A stretch of 52,285 nucleotides of DNA from Actinomycetes bacterium (lineage in GTDB: Bacteria > Actinomycetota > JAHEXW01), in the NCBI GenBank assembly GCA_023251915.1, contig JAHEXW010000012.1, forward strand, positions 1 through 52,285. Direction: 5' to 3'. The translations under genes were made by a program, and so were the position numbers. This document shows, in pieces, positions 9,000 to 18,014 of this stretch. Position 1 is the first letter of the stretch. The number at the start of each line of letters is the position of its first letter. A model generated the notes under the pieces. That model worked only from the letters and a program-made list of their open reading frames with translations, did not search any database and was not told where the DNA came from.

Positions 9000-9482
9000 C
9001 TAAAGCGCGCCGGCTCTGCCCGAAGCCGAATGGTTATTCTGTACCGTTTCTATTTCCTGGACGAACTCATGCACGTCCTTAAAGTCTTTATAGACCGAAG
9101 CGAACCGAACGTACGCCACGGTGTCGATATCCTGCAGGTGCCGTAGCACCATCTCGCCGATCTCGTCAGACGTTATTTCCTGTTTGAACTGGTTGCGGAT
9201 CTCGTTTTCGATGTCAGTCACGACCCGCTCCAACACGTTGCGGGGCACTTCCCTTTTTATAGTGGCTCGCAACAACCCCGCTTGGATCTTAGACGGGTTG
9301 AAAGGTTCACGTTCGTTGTTCCGTTTGACCACGGTGATCGGTATATCGTCGATCTTCTCGAACGTGGTGAACCGCTTCTCGCACTGCAGACATTCGCGTC
9401 GGCGGCGGATGGAATCCCCTTCCTCCGTCGGCCGGGAGTCTATTACTTTACTGTCTGCGTCTCCGCAATAAGGGCATTTCAT
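9000..9482 (-). CDS. nrdR: Transcriptional repressor NrdR
   Basis: MKCPYCGDADSKVIDSRPTEEGDSIRRRRECLQCEKRFTTFE; ATG at 9482. Confidence 0.97.
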   Translation of the reverse strand: MKCPYCGDADSKVIDSRPTEEGDSIRRRRECLQCEKRFTTFEKIDDIPITVVKRNNEREPFNPSKIQAGLLRATIKREVPRNVLERVVTDIENEIRNQFKQEITSDEIGEMVLRHLQDIDTVAYVRFASVYKDFKDVHEFVQEIETVQNNHSASGRAGAL

Positions 9483-9505
9483 AGCTTCTCCCACCTGACC
9501 TGCAA

Positions 9506-9521
9506 TCACAATATTTTGTGA
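9506..9521 (-). promoter_or_regulatory. NrdR box (distal copy, downstream of -10)
   Basis: TCACAATATTTTGTGA, near-palindrome matching the NrdR-box pattern; centre 33 bp from the second box. Confidence 0.8.
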
Positions 9522-9531
9522 CCGCTTTACT

Positions 9532-9561
9532 ATGATAACCACTAGATATTGTGGTTGTCAA
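9532..9561 (-). promoter_or_regulatory. Sigma70-type promoter of the nrdR-nrdD operon
   Basis: On the minus strand TTGACA (9561-9556), 18-nt spacer, TATCAT (9537-9532). Confidence 0.65.
9539..9554 (-). promoter_or_regulatory. NrdR box (between promoter -35 and -10)
   Basis: CCACTAGATATTGTGG near-palindrome. Confidence 0.8.
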
Positions 9562-9603
9562 CGGGATTGTGAAAATATTATCGCGGCCGTTCAGAGGCGT
9601 GAG

Positions 9604-9617
9604 CGAACATGTGTTTG
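9604..9617 (+). promoter_or_regulatory. LexA/SOS box upstream of lexA
   Basis: CGAACATGTGTTTG fits the Gram-positive CGAACRNRYGTTYG pattern. Confidence 0.8.
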
Positions 9618-9688
9618 CTTATCTAGTTTACCATGTGCTACAGTAATGGCAACAATTATCGGCCACGCTCCAACCGGGAGGTCAAGCA

Positions 9689-10315
9689 GTGGAACAGGAT
9701 AAACTTACCAAGCGGCAAAAGGAAATCCTGAAGTTCATAATCGGCGAAGTCAGATTGCACGGCTATCCGCCTTCCGTGCGCGAGATCGGCACCGCCGTGG
9801 GCCTGTCTTCGTCATCCACTGTGCATGCCCATTTGACCAATCTCGAGCGCAAGGGTTATTTGAAGCGAGGGCAAGCACTGCCCCGCGCCATCGGCGTTCT
9901 TAAGGACCAGGGCGGCGCGCTAACCCCCGACAACGGCCGGGTCAGGGACATCCCCTTGCTGGGTCGCATCGCGGCCGGAGAGCCGTTGCTGGCCGAAGAG
10001 AACATTGAAGAGTACATCCCCCTGCCGGCTGATTTTGCGGGAGACCGGGAGAGCTTTTTGCTGCAGGTGCGTGGGGAGAGTATGATCGAGGCCGGTATTC
10101 TGGACGGCGATTACGTTGTCGTCCGCCGGCAACAGATTGTCGAGAACGGCGAGATCGCGGCGGTATTGCTGGATGATTCGGCCACGGTTAAGCGTTTCTA
10201 TAAGGAACGAAATCAATACAGGCTAATGCCCGAGAATCGCACCATGAGCCCGATCATTACTAAAGAGGCCGCTGTGCTGGGTAAGGTAATCGCGGTATTA
10301 AGGCACGTCAACTAG
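9689..10315 (+). CDS. lexA: LexA repressor
   Basis: LTKRQKEILKFI N-terminus, VPLLGRIAAGEP-like cleavage region, RGESMIEAGILDGDYV. Confidence 0.97.
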   Translation: MEQDKLTKRQKEILKFIIGEVRLHGYPPSVREIGTAVGLSSSSTVHAHLTNLERKGYLKRGQALPRAIGVLKDQGGALTPDNGRVRDIPLLGRIAAGEPLLAEENIEEYIPLPADFAGDRESFLLQVRGESMIEAGILDGDYVVVRRQQIVENGEIAAVLLDDSATVKRFYKERNQYRLMPENRTMSPIITKEAAVLGKVIAVLRHVN

Positions 10316-11429
10316 CCTGGCGCGCCAGGAGCGTTACTAGGCTATCTAGGCCCTCTCCGGTTTTCGCGGACACAAATGCGGCGTCCGGGTATTCCAACCG
10401 TAAGCGCTTCAAGACGTTCTTGTCGGCGCGGTCTATCTGATTAAACACGGTCAGCACGGGCCTGTCCGCCGCTCCAATCTCAACCAATACCTGCTCTACC
10501 GCTTCCACCCGCCCGATCCAGTCGGGGTCCGCGACGTCCACAACGTTGAGCAAGAGGTCAGCCTCCCTCACGCCATCCAGCGTCGAGCGGAACGCCGCGA
10601 CCAGCTCATGAGGTAAGTTCTTGATAAACCCGACTGTGTCGCTAAGCACGACGTTCTGCCTCGCCCGCGGCAGCGGCAGTTTCCGGGTTGTGCTATCCAG
10701 GGTAGCAAAAAGCATGTCCTCGACCAGCGCATCCGCTCCGGTCAGCTTGTTCAAAAGACTCGACTTGCCGGCGTTGGTGTATCCCACCAGGCAAACCTCG
10801 AATATTCCCTGGCGCCGTCGCCGCTTGGATTGGGTCTGTCGCACGCGGGCCAGATGCTCCAGTTCCTTCTTTAGGTGTCTTATGCGCGCCTGGATACGAC
10901 GTCGGTCGATCTCCAGTTTCTGTTCGCCCTTGCCGCGCCTAGTGCCGATGCCTCCCCCGATCCGGGACATCTCGACGCCTCGGCCGCGCAGCCGCGGCAG
11001 CCGATATTGGCTCTGCGCCAGCTCAACTTGGATGACCCCCTCGTTGGAGACGGCATGGCGAGAGAAGATGTCCAATATCAATCCTGTCCGATCAATGACG
11101 CGCAGGCCGGTGGCGTCTTCCAAATTACCCTGCTGTCCGGGCGTAAGCGGTTCGTTGAATATGATCAGGTCGGCGTCCAAGGATTTGGCCAGATGCCCTA
11201 GTTCTTCGGCCTGGCCGGATCCGATGAACGTCTTGGGATGTATCGCGTCCCGCCGTTCAATCACAGATTCGACGACGACGCCGCCAGCGGTTTCGGTCAG
11301 GCGGGCCAGCTCGGCCAGTGCGGCGGCGGTTTCCTCTTCGCTTGTGCGGGGCAAGCGCATCGCCACAAGGACAGTTCGCTCCTTAGAGGTGCTGTTTGAT
11401 TCGCTCAAGAGCCTCCTCGAGACGGTCAT
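10308..11429 (-). CDS. hflX: GTPase HflX
   Basis: VCLVGYTNAGKSSLLN, SDTVGFIKNLPHELVAAFRSTL, NQIDRAD. Exact start uncertain; the ORF overlaps the upstream gene by 47 bp. Confidence 0.93.
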   Translation of the reverse strand: MTVSRRLLSESNSTSKERTVLVAMRLPRTSEEETAAALAELARLTETAGGVVVESVIERRDAIHPKTFIGSGQAEELGHLAKSLDADLIIFNEPLTPGQQGNLEDATGLRVIDRTGLILDIFSRHAVSNEGVIQVELAQSQYRLPRLRGRGVEMSRIGGGIGTRRGKGEQKLEIDRRRIQARIRHLKKELEHLARVRQTQSKRRRRQGIFEVCLVGYTNAGKSSLLNKLTGADALVEDMLFATLDSTTRKLPLPRARQNVVLSDTVGFIKNLPHELVAAFRSTLDGVREADLLLNVVDVADPDWIGRVEAVEQVLVEIGAADRPVLTVFNQIDRADKNVLKRLRLEYPDAAFVSAKTGEGLDSLVTLLARQAS

Positions 11430-12537
11430 CCTTAACCGTCAGCGAGATGCGAATATAGCCTTCGCCGTGCGGGCCGTAAGCGTTTCCGGGAGGCACTACT
11501 ACCCCGGCCTGCTCCAGCACCAAGTTGGCGAACGATTCGGACGTGTGACCGTCCGGTACGGGCACCCAGACAAATACCGTACCCTTGGGGCGATTAACGT
11601 CCAGTCCGATTGCGCCCAGCGTATCAACTACGATGTCGCGACGCCGGCGGTATATCTCGACCATCTCAGCCACACAATCTTGCGGGCCGTCCAGGGCGGC
11701 GATGCCTGCCAGCTGAACGGCGTTAAAGATGCCGGAGTCGACATTCGTTTTGACACGGCCCATCGCCTCAATGACCTTGGCGTTACCGGCGACCCAGCCG
11801 ATGCGCCAGCCTGTCATGTTATAGGTTTTGCTCAGGCTGTTGAACTCGATAGCGACGTCCTTGGCACCCGGCACCTCGAAGATGCTGGGCGCGCGATAAC
11901 CGTCGAACGTGATTTCCGAGTAGGCGAAATCGTTGGCGATCACGATGTTGTTGTCGCGCGCGAACGCAACGGCCTCCTCGTACAGGCCGGGCTTCGCGAT
12001 CGCCGCTGTCGGATTGTTGGGATAGTTCATCAAGGCCAGCTTGGCACGATCCAAATCGGCCGCGCTGATGTCTGAAAATCGCGGATTAAAATCATTTTCC
12101 ACCGTCAGCGGCATAAAGCGCGCCTCCCCGCCGGCCAAAATCGCTCCAGTTTGATAAACAGGATATCCCGGGTCGGGAATCAAAGCGGCGTCGCCCTCGT
12201 CCAGCAAGGCCAAGAACATATGGGCCAAGCCTTCTTTGCTGCCGATCAGGGGCAGAATCTCCGAGTCGGGATCAAGATCGACACCGCGCCGTTTATACGA
12301 CCGGGCAATCGCCTCGCGAAAAGCGGGCATGCCGTAATACGACGGGTAACGATGATTGACCGGATCTTGGGCGGCTGCGCACAGCTCATCGATAACGTGT
12401 TGGGGAGTAGCCTCGACGGGGTCGCCTATCCCTAAACTTATGACGTCGACCCCGGCCGCTTTCTTGGCGGCAATCTTGCGATCGATCTCAGCGAAGAGGT
12501 ACGGCGGCAGTTGCTCTATTCTTCGGGTGAATTCCAT
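11383..12537 (-). CDS. dapL: LL-diaminopimelate aminotransferase (class I/II aminotransferase)
   Basis: SLGIGDP, RYPSYYGMPAFREAIA, NYPNNPTAA, SLSKTYNMTGWRIGW. Confidence 0.85.
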   Translation of the reverse strand: MEFTRRIEQLPPYLFAEIDRKIAAKKAAGVDVISLGIGDPVEATPQHVIDELCAAAQDPVNHRYPSYYGMPAFREAIARSYKRRGVDLDPDSEILPLIGSKEGLAHMFLALLDEGDAALIPDPGYPVYQTGAILAGGEARFMPLTVENDFNPRFSDISAADLDRAKLALMNYPNNPTAAIAKPGLYEEAVAFARDNNIVIANDFAYSEITFDGYRAPSIFEVPGAKDVAIEFNSLSKTYNMTGWRIGWVAGNAKVIEAMGRVKTNVDSGIFNAVQLAGIAALDGPQDCVAEMVEIYRRRRDIVVDTLGAIGLDVNRPKGTVFVWVPVPDGHTSESFANLVLEQAGVVVPPGNAYGPHGEGYIRISLTVKDDRLEEALERIKQHL

Positions 12538-13004
12538 GCTTTAACCAGCCTTTCGTATGTCTCGTCCAGGGCTTCCGATATGACCTTTGTGTCAGTAAGA
12601 ACCGGCATGAAGTTGGTGTCTTGACGCCAGCGCGGCACTACGTGAACGTGGACGTGGTCGCCGAACCCGGCGCCGGCCGCCTCTCCGATGTTTAAGCCCA
12701 CGTTATACCCGTCGGGGTTAAAGGCGAGACGCAGGGCTCGCGTCGCTTGGGTCGTAAGATCAATCAACTCATACGCCTCGTCGCCGTTCAGTGCCTCCAA
12801 CGAGGCGGCGTGCTTGTACGGCGAGATCAACATATGGCCGCCCTGATAAGGGTATAGATTCAGCATTACAAACGCTAGGCGGCCGCGGTGAATAATATAG
12901 TTTTCTCGGTCTTTATCCGTGGCCGGTTTAACGCAAAATATGCAACCGTCCGTGTTGCCGGCGGCGATGTATTTCATTCTCCAGGGAGCCCAGAGCGGTT
13001 TCAT
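12516..13004 (-). CDS. HIT family hydrolase
   Basis: MKPLWAPWRMKYI; CIFC; HVHVHVVPRW histidine triad. Confidence 0.9.
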   Translation of the reverse strand: MKPLWAPWRMKYIAAGNTDGCIFCVKPATDKDRENYIIHRGRLAFVMLNLYPYQGGHMLISPYKHAASLEALNGDEAYELIDLTTQATRALRLAFNPDGYNVGLNIGEAAGAGFGDHVHVHVVPRWRQDTNFMPVLTDTKVISEALDETYERLVKAWNSPEE

Positions 13005-13852
13005 AAGATACTGCCAATCGTTCCCGTAAACACCAAGGCGGCGTCGCCGGTAATATAGACGTGACCGCCTTCGGCCCATTCGACCGCCAGGTCTCCGCCC
13101 ATCAGGCTTACTCGCGTAACCCTATCCGTCAGTCCCGCCAGGCTGGAGGCGACCACAGCGGCCGCCGCGCCGGTCCCACAGGCGGTTGTCTCCCCCGCCC
13201 CGCGTTCCCACACGCGCAGGCGCAAACCGGCGCGTGAGGTAACTTGAACAAATTCGACGTTCGTCCGCTCCGGAAACGCTTCATCGTTCTCAATTAGCGG
13301 ACCAAAGCGAGCGACATCAGCCTGGGATATGTCGTCTACAAACGTAACTACATGCGGATTGCCCATCGACAGAGCGGTAACTTCCAGACTCGCGCCATCC
13401 ACAACAAGACGCTCTCGTACGGCCTCGCTGGCCGGTCCGGTCATCGGAATTGAGGCACGCTCAAAAGACGGTGCCCCCAAGTCGACCCGAATAGTCTCCG
13501 CGAGCCCGTCGTTTTCGGTGACGATCTCAATTGCGCGCAGGCCTGCTTTTGTTTCAATCAACATCTCTGTTTGGCGCGCTAACCCCGTATCAAAGGCATA
13601 TTTGGCGGCGCAGCGGATTCCGTTGCCACACATCTCGGCTTCTGTCCCGTCGGAATTCAATGTTCGCATGAGAAAAGCCGCCGCCGTGCTGGGTTGCAGC
13701 AGCAATATCCCGTCCGCCCCGACACCCCGCCGTCTGTCGCAGACCTCGCTGATCTCGGCCGGCGTCAGGCTGATTCGTCCCGTTCGGTCGTCAATAATAA
13801 CGAAGTCGTTGCCCAATGCTTGAGCTTTAGTAAACGTAAGAGGCAGAATCAT
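13001..13852 (-). CDS. dapF: Diaminopimelate epimerase
   Basis: GADGILLL, NSDGTEAEMCGNGIRC, ERGAGETTACGTGA. Confidence 0.96.
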   Translation of the reverse strand: MILPLTFTKAQALGNDFVIIDDRTGRISLTPAEISEVCDRRRGVGADGILLLQPSTAAAFLMRTLNSDGTEAEMCGNGIRCAAKYAFDTGLARQTEMLIETKAGLRAIEIVTENDGLAETIRVDLGAPSFERASIPMTGPASEAVRERLVVDGASLEVTALSMGNPHVVTFVDDISQADVARFGPLIENDEAFPERTNVEFVQVTSRAGLRLRVWERGAGETTACGTGAAAAVVASSLAGLTDRVTRVSLMGGDLAVEWAEGGHVYITGDAALVFTGTIGSIL

Positions 13853-14817
13853 GATATTTCGGAAAACACCTTTCGATAGCGGTCGCGGATTATTAATTCT
13901 ACCTTATCCGCCAGATCCACCGCACCCTCGCCCGCCTTAGCTTCGACCCATTCGATCCGCGCGTCGGCCCGAAACCAAGTCATCTGTCGCTTGGCGTAGT
14001 GTCTAGTGGCCAGCCTTATACGTTCGATTGTTTGCTCCAGCGAGGCCAGGCCCATCAGGTGGTCGCGAAGCTCGCGATATCCGAGTGCCTGCCCGGCCGT
14101 TCGGCTGATCGAGCGGCCGCCGTAGAACAATGTTTCAGCTTCTTGCACCCAACCTCGTTCAATCATTTTGATTGTCCGGACGTCGATGCGCCGCCACAAT
14201 TCGTCTTTCGGATAAGACACGCCGATCGCGACTGTATCCGCCAAATAACGGCGCTTCTTGAATGAACCAGCCGCCTCGCTGAACTTGCGTCCCGTGAGTT
14301 CGTAGACTTCCAAGGCGCGGATTGTCCGGCGGACATTGTTGGGATGAATCGACATGGCGGCGGACGGATCCACTTCCCCAAGCTTCTTGTGCAGGTTATA
14401 GGCGCCTAGCTCATCCGCTTCCGCCTGGAGTCGCTGACGTATGGCGTTTGTCGTGTCGGTTGCGGGAAACGTCATGTCGTCCAACGCGGCACTGACATAC
14501 AGGCCGGTCCCACCGGTAACCAACGGCAGGCGTCCGCGAGCGGTAATATCGTAGATCGCGGCTCGCGCCAACGGCTGATATTGTGCGGCGCTGAATTCTT
14601 CCGTCGGTTCGACGATATCGATCAGGTGATGTGGGATTTGACGTCGCAGGGCTTCAGGCGGCTTCGCGGTTCCGACGTCTAGCCCGCGATAGACCATCAT
14701 GCTATCAGCCGACACTATCTCGCCTTCCAGCCGGCGCGCAATCTCGATTGCGATGGCGCTTTTGCCGGAAGCGGTCGGGCCGACGATTGCGGCGACGAGT
14801 TGAGCCGGCCTGTTCAT
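13849..14817 (-). CDS. miaA: tRNA dimethylallyltransferase MiaA
   Basis: IVGPTASGKSAIAI, SADSMMVYRGLDVGTAKP, TGGTGLY. Confidence 0.96.
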   Translation of the reverse strand: MNRPAQLVAAIVGPTASGKSAIAIEIARRLEGEIVSADSMMVYRGLDVGTAKPPEALRRQIPHHLIDIVEPTEEFSAAQYQPLARAAIYDITARGRLPLVTGGTGLYVSAALDDMTFPATDTTNAIRQRLQAEADELGAYNLHKKLGEVDPSAAMSIHPNNVRRTIRALEVYELTGRKFSEAAGSFKKRRYLADTVAIGVSYPKDELWRRIDVRTIKMIERGWVQEAETLFYGGRSISRTAGQALGYRELRDHLMGLASLEQTIERIRLATRHYAKRQMTWFRADARIEWVEAKAGEGAVDLADKVELIIRDRYRKVFSEIS

Positions 14818-14823
14818 GGTGAT

Positions 14824-15330
14824 TTAGCGCCGCCGTTCGACAGTGAAACGGTACAATTGGACCGGTTCATCCGGTCCGATTCCGCCCTTTTGGCGGCAGA
14901 CAGCTATCTGTTCGGCGGGCGTATCGATTCCTTCTAGATCCGGAAGCAGCAATCCCCGCCGTCCGCCGCACTCGACAATGCAGCCGAACCGCCGCGGATC
15001 TAGCGCATCGGGACCGGGGGCTGGCTCCGGCTTACCCAAAATGTCGACGGAGTACGATATCTCCGGCAGCTCAACCGGGTCAATCGGCGAGAAACGCGGG
15101 TCTTGCGAGGCCGCCAGTACGGCGCTGCTGATAATCTCGGCTGCGGCGCTCGGTTCAGTGGGACCGATCGTGCCGATACAACCTCTAAGCTGGCCGCCTT
15201 CCTTGAGGGAGACGAAAACGCCGGCAGGCTCCAGGAGCCTCTCGGGCACGTCGTCCGGCACTTCAATCGTATGGCCGGTTCGCACGTAGTTCTCTACTGC
15301 CCGGCGGGCTAACTCTGCTTCGTATTCCAT
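14824..15330 (-). CDS. AMMECR1 domain protein (AmmeMemoRadiSam system protein A type)
   Basis: GVFVSLKEGGQLRGCIGTIGP, DPRFSPI. Confidence 0.85.
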   Translation of the reverse strand: MEYEAELARRAVENYVRTGHTIEVPDDVPERLLEPAGVFVSLKEGGQLRGCIGTIGPTEPSAAAEIISSAVLAASQDPRFSPIDPVELPEISYSVDILGKPEPAPGPDALDPRRFGCIVECGGRRGLLLPDLEGIDTPAEQIAVCRQKGGIGPDEPVQLYRFTVERRR

Positions 15331-15331
15331 G

Positions 15332-16045
15332 CTAGTCGAGCGCGTCGCGCAGCTTGTTTGTCAGCAGAGTCTCCCGTAGTTCTTTCGATAAAGATGCCAG
15401 GTCTTCGAGCGTGTCTACCGCGCGGGCGCGTGCGTCTTCACTGCGTTGCAGTAGGATGGGGGCTACTATCTGGGTCAAAAAGGAGCTTTCGCGTTGCGCG
15501 AAGTTCTCGTACATCCGCAGATGGCGAGGTTCTACTCCATGACGCGCTAGGCTCTTTACCAGATGCATGACGCGAACGTTTCCGGCGTCGAATAACTTGC
15601 CTTTCGGGCCGTCAACCGGCTCTACCAACCCGTACGTGACAAGTTCATTAATCTCTCGCGCGCTCAACCCCGCGGCTTCCGACGCTTCGTCGGCCGTCAT
15701 CGTTTTACTCTTGTCGGTCAAGTCGTGCGTGACTTCGTTCTTATCAGAATGGCCGCTTACCAGCTCACTAGCGTTCAGGCGGCCTCGCGCGACTTCCCTG
15801 ACCTTCTCTCGGATGACCTTCAGCGGCAGATACTGTTCCTTTTGCATCGTCAAGATCAGGCGCAGCGTCTCGGCGTCAGCTTCGGTATAGCGCCGATAGC
15901 CGCCCTTGCTGCGTTTTGGATTGAGTAAGCCTTCGTCTTCCAGGTATCTGACTTTACTGATACTCAGGTCGGGGAAATCTTTGCTCAAGCCATCTACGAC
16001 CGCCCCGATGCTTAGATAACCTTTCTTAAGAGTGCGGCTGCCCAC
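15332..16045 (-). CDS. MerR family transcriptional regulator, FtsR-like
   Basis: ISKVRYLEDEGLLNPKRSKGGYRRYTEADAETL; adjacent to an FHA gene as in many actinobacteria. Confidence 0.8.
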   Translation of the reverse strand: MGSRTLKKGYLSIGAVVDGLSKDFPDLSISKVRYLEDEGLLNPKRSKGGYRRYTEADAETLRLILTMQKEQYLPLKVIREKVREVARGRLNASELVSGHSDKNEVTHDLTDKSKTMTADEASEAAGLSAREINELVTYGLVEPVDGPKGKLFDAGNVRVMHLVKSLARHGVEPRHLRMYENFAQRESSFLTQIVAPILLQRSEDARARAVDTLEDLASLSKELRETLLTNKLRDALD

Positions 16046-16065
16046 CGTCTCCCCCTTCTTTTCGT

Positions 16066-16545
16066 TTACCGTCGCGTCGCGGCGGTCAAAAATATCATTT
16101 TGAACTTTCCGATCTGAATCTCGTCTTGATCGTGCAGGACGGCGCGTTCAATCTCTTGCCGGTTGACATAAGTCCCGTTCAGGCTACCGTTGTCTTCCAA
16201 CACATAGCCCGCCTCATCTCGCAAGATACGAGCGTGCTCCCGCGAGACCGTAATGTCGGATAGAAAAATATCGGCCTCGGGGTGACGGCCAAGCAAAACG
16301 CCGTCTCCCTCGACCCGGCGGGTCTCTCCGCGGTTCGGACCGTTCTCAATCATCAGCACAGGAACGTCTTCCCGCAGCTCATCCAGGCTGACGGCAACGG
16401 TTTCATCTTTCTTTTCGACCTCTATCTCGGTCGGCGAATAGATGATCGTGGTGTCTGCTGGTGAGTCTCCCCCGAGCAGCGACCCGCAGGCGGCGCAAAA
16501 ACGCGCCTCGGCATCGTTGACGTGGCCGCAGGCTGAACATTTCAT
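16066..16545 (-). CDS. Zinc-ribbon and FHA domain protein (GarA/OdhI-like)
   Basis: N-terminal CSACGHVN...CAACG, FHA core LLGRHPEADIFLSDITVSREHARI...NGSLNGTYVN. Confidence 0.88.
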   Translation of the reverse strand: MKCSACGHVNDAEARFCAACGSLLGGDSPADTTIIYSPTEIEVEKKDETVAVSLDELREDVPVLMIENGPNRGETRRVEGDGVLLGRHPEADIFLSDITVSREHARILRDEAGYVLEDNGSLNGTYVNRQEIERAVLHDQDEIQIGKFKMIFLTAATRR

Positions 16546-16547
16546 AA

Positions 16548-16817
16548 TTATTCCTCGAATTTGAAGTCCCAGGCCGCGAAAGCTTTGCGCATCTCGTCTT
16601 CAACGGCTTTCAGGACGGTCTCGTCTTCCATTACCTTTTCAAGCTGTGTCTCGTTAACGCGGTTGCGCACATAGGGATCGTCGAGGATGTCTTTGATTTT
16701 GCGTCCCTGGTGCAGCTCTCGAATTATATAGTGGACGACTCTGTCTTCAGCGACGTCGACAAACGCGTCAGTGAGAATCTTCGCGATCGCCTCCCGTAGC
16801 CCGTGCTCTTTCTCCAT
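16548..16817 (-). CDS. Conserved hypothetical protein, 89 aa
   Basis: Tightly packed ORF in the same operon; no family recognised. Confidence 0.6.
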   Translation of the reverse strand: MEKEHGLREAIAKILTDAFVDVAEDRVVHYIIRELHQGRKIKDILDDPYVRNRVNETQLEKVMEDETVLKAVEDEMRKAFAAWDFKFEE

Positions 16818-16911
16818 CAGCGCCTCCGTTACGCATAGACAAGGTTATAGTAAAGGTTGAGATAACGTCTTCATTATACTCACCCGCGTTAGTATCAGGC
16901 AAGGGTTTAGG

Positions 16912-17685
16912 TTAGTCGCGGTCGGCCAATTCACCGGCCGTGACCAGGGTATATCCTTGCGCAAGCAAATAATCGATCAGACCGGGTAGAACGGCAACGG
17001 TTTTGTCTCTATTCCCGCCTGCGTTATTTACTAATGCGCCGCCGTCATGAAACAGTATGACGGCGCCCGGGCGGACGTAGTGCCGAACCCGCCAGGCAAT
17101 CACCGGCGCGCTCAGGAGGCTCCAGTCGGCGGCGCTGACCGACCACAAGATTATCCGGTAACCGCGGGTTAGCAGGACTTGGCGAACGGTGTCGTTGAAG
17201 AGGCCGCGAGGTGGGCGAAATAGCACCGGCTCGACGCCTGTCGCGTCCAAGACCGCTTTGTGCCCACGGTCGATTTCATCTGTCAAAGCCTGGGCCTTTA
17301 GAAATATCATGTTTACATGGCTATATGTATGGTTACCTACCTCGTGGCCTTCATCGACGATTCGGCGCGCGATGTCGGAGTGCTCCGCGGCCATCTCCCC
17401 TGTCAAGAAGAAAGTGGCTTTGACATTTTTGGCGGCCAGGATGTCAAGTATCGCGGGGGTGTAGGCGCGGCTTGGGCCGTCGTCGAAAGTTAGCGCCGCC
17501 AAGCGATCCGTGGTGCTTTGAGCGTTACGGAAGACCCCTGCCTGTAAACCGAAGCCGTGGTATTCATAGTAGCTGGCAGCCGCGGCAACGACCGCGATGA
17601 TCAGTAGGATCGAAATAACTGTGAGGGTAACGATCATGAGCTGCGAAAAATGCCTAGAAGAGGTCTTCGTCCGTTGTCGGGTCAC
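16912..17685 (-). CDS. Polysaccharide deacetylase (NodB homology domain) with N-terminal TM
   Basis: LTFDDGPSRAYTPAIL, GHEVGNHTYSHVN, FRPPRGLFN. Confidence 0.93.
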   Translation of the reverse strand: MTRQRTKTSSRHFSQLMIVTLTVISILLIIAVVAAAASYYEYHGFGLQAGVFRNAQSTTDRLAALTFDDGPSRAYTPAILDILAAKNVKATFFLTGEMAAEHSDIARRIVDEGHEVGNHTYSHVNMIFLKAQALTDEIDRGHKAVLDATGVEPVLFRPPRGLFNDTVRQVLLTRGYRIILWSVSAADWSLLSAPVIAWRVRHYVRPGAVILFHDGGALVNNAGGNRDKTVAVLPGLIDYLLAQGYTLVTAGELADRD

Positions 17686-17950
17686 CTAGCGAGGATTCTT
17701 TGGTCAGCAACTCGCCCAAGCGGACAATATCTTCCTTGGTGAATAGCCGTTCCCCCCGCTGCTGCTTGCCTTTAAGGCGGTTCACGAGCTCAGCGCGCAA
17801 AACGTCTATCTTTCCGTGGATAACCCGGCGCCGGTAAGAAACCCGTTCTTCTTCGGCCCTTAATTTCTCTAGGGTTTCCTTCAGCTCACTGTCGGACATG
17901 CCGGATAATTCTTTGGCCAGGTCGGCGCGCTGCTTCTCGTCTTTATCCAT
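17654..17950 (-). CDS. RsiG-like anti-sigma factor, candidate c-di-GMP-binding coiled coil
   Basis: EERVSYRRRVIHGKIDVLRAEL reads E(X)3S(X)2R(X)3H(X)3D, one residue (Q to H) from the RsiG c-di-GMP motif. Confidence 0.75.
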   Translation of the reverse strand: MDKDEKQRADLAKELSGMSDSELKETLEKLRAEEERVSYRRRVIHGKIDVLRAELVNRLKGKQQRGERLFTKEDIVRLGELLTKESSLGDPTTDEDLF

Positions 17951-18014
17951 GCTTGTCCGCCACTCCTTTTGTTTGATTCAACGGTTAATCGTGTATCTGC
18001 TTTTGTATTGTATC

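Noticed and set aside
10621-12075. Long 484-aa plus-strand ORF
   Set aside because: Antisense across hflX and dapL, both with clear motifs; Arg/Ser-rich shadow ORF of high-GC DNA.
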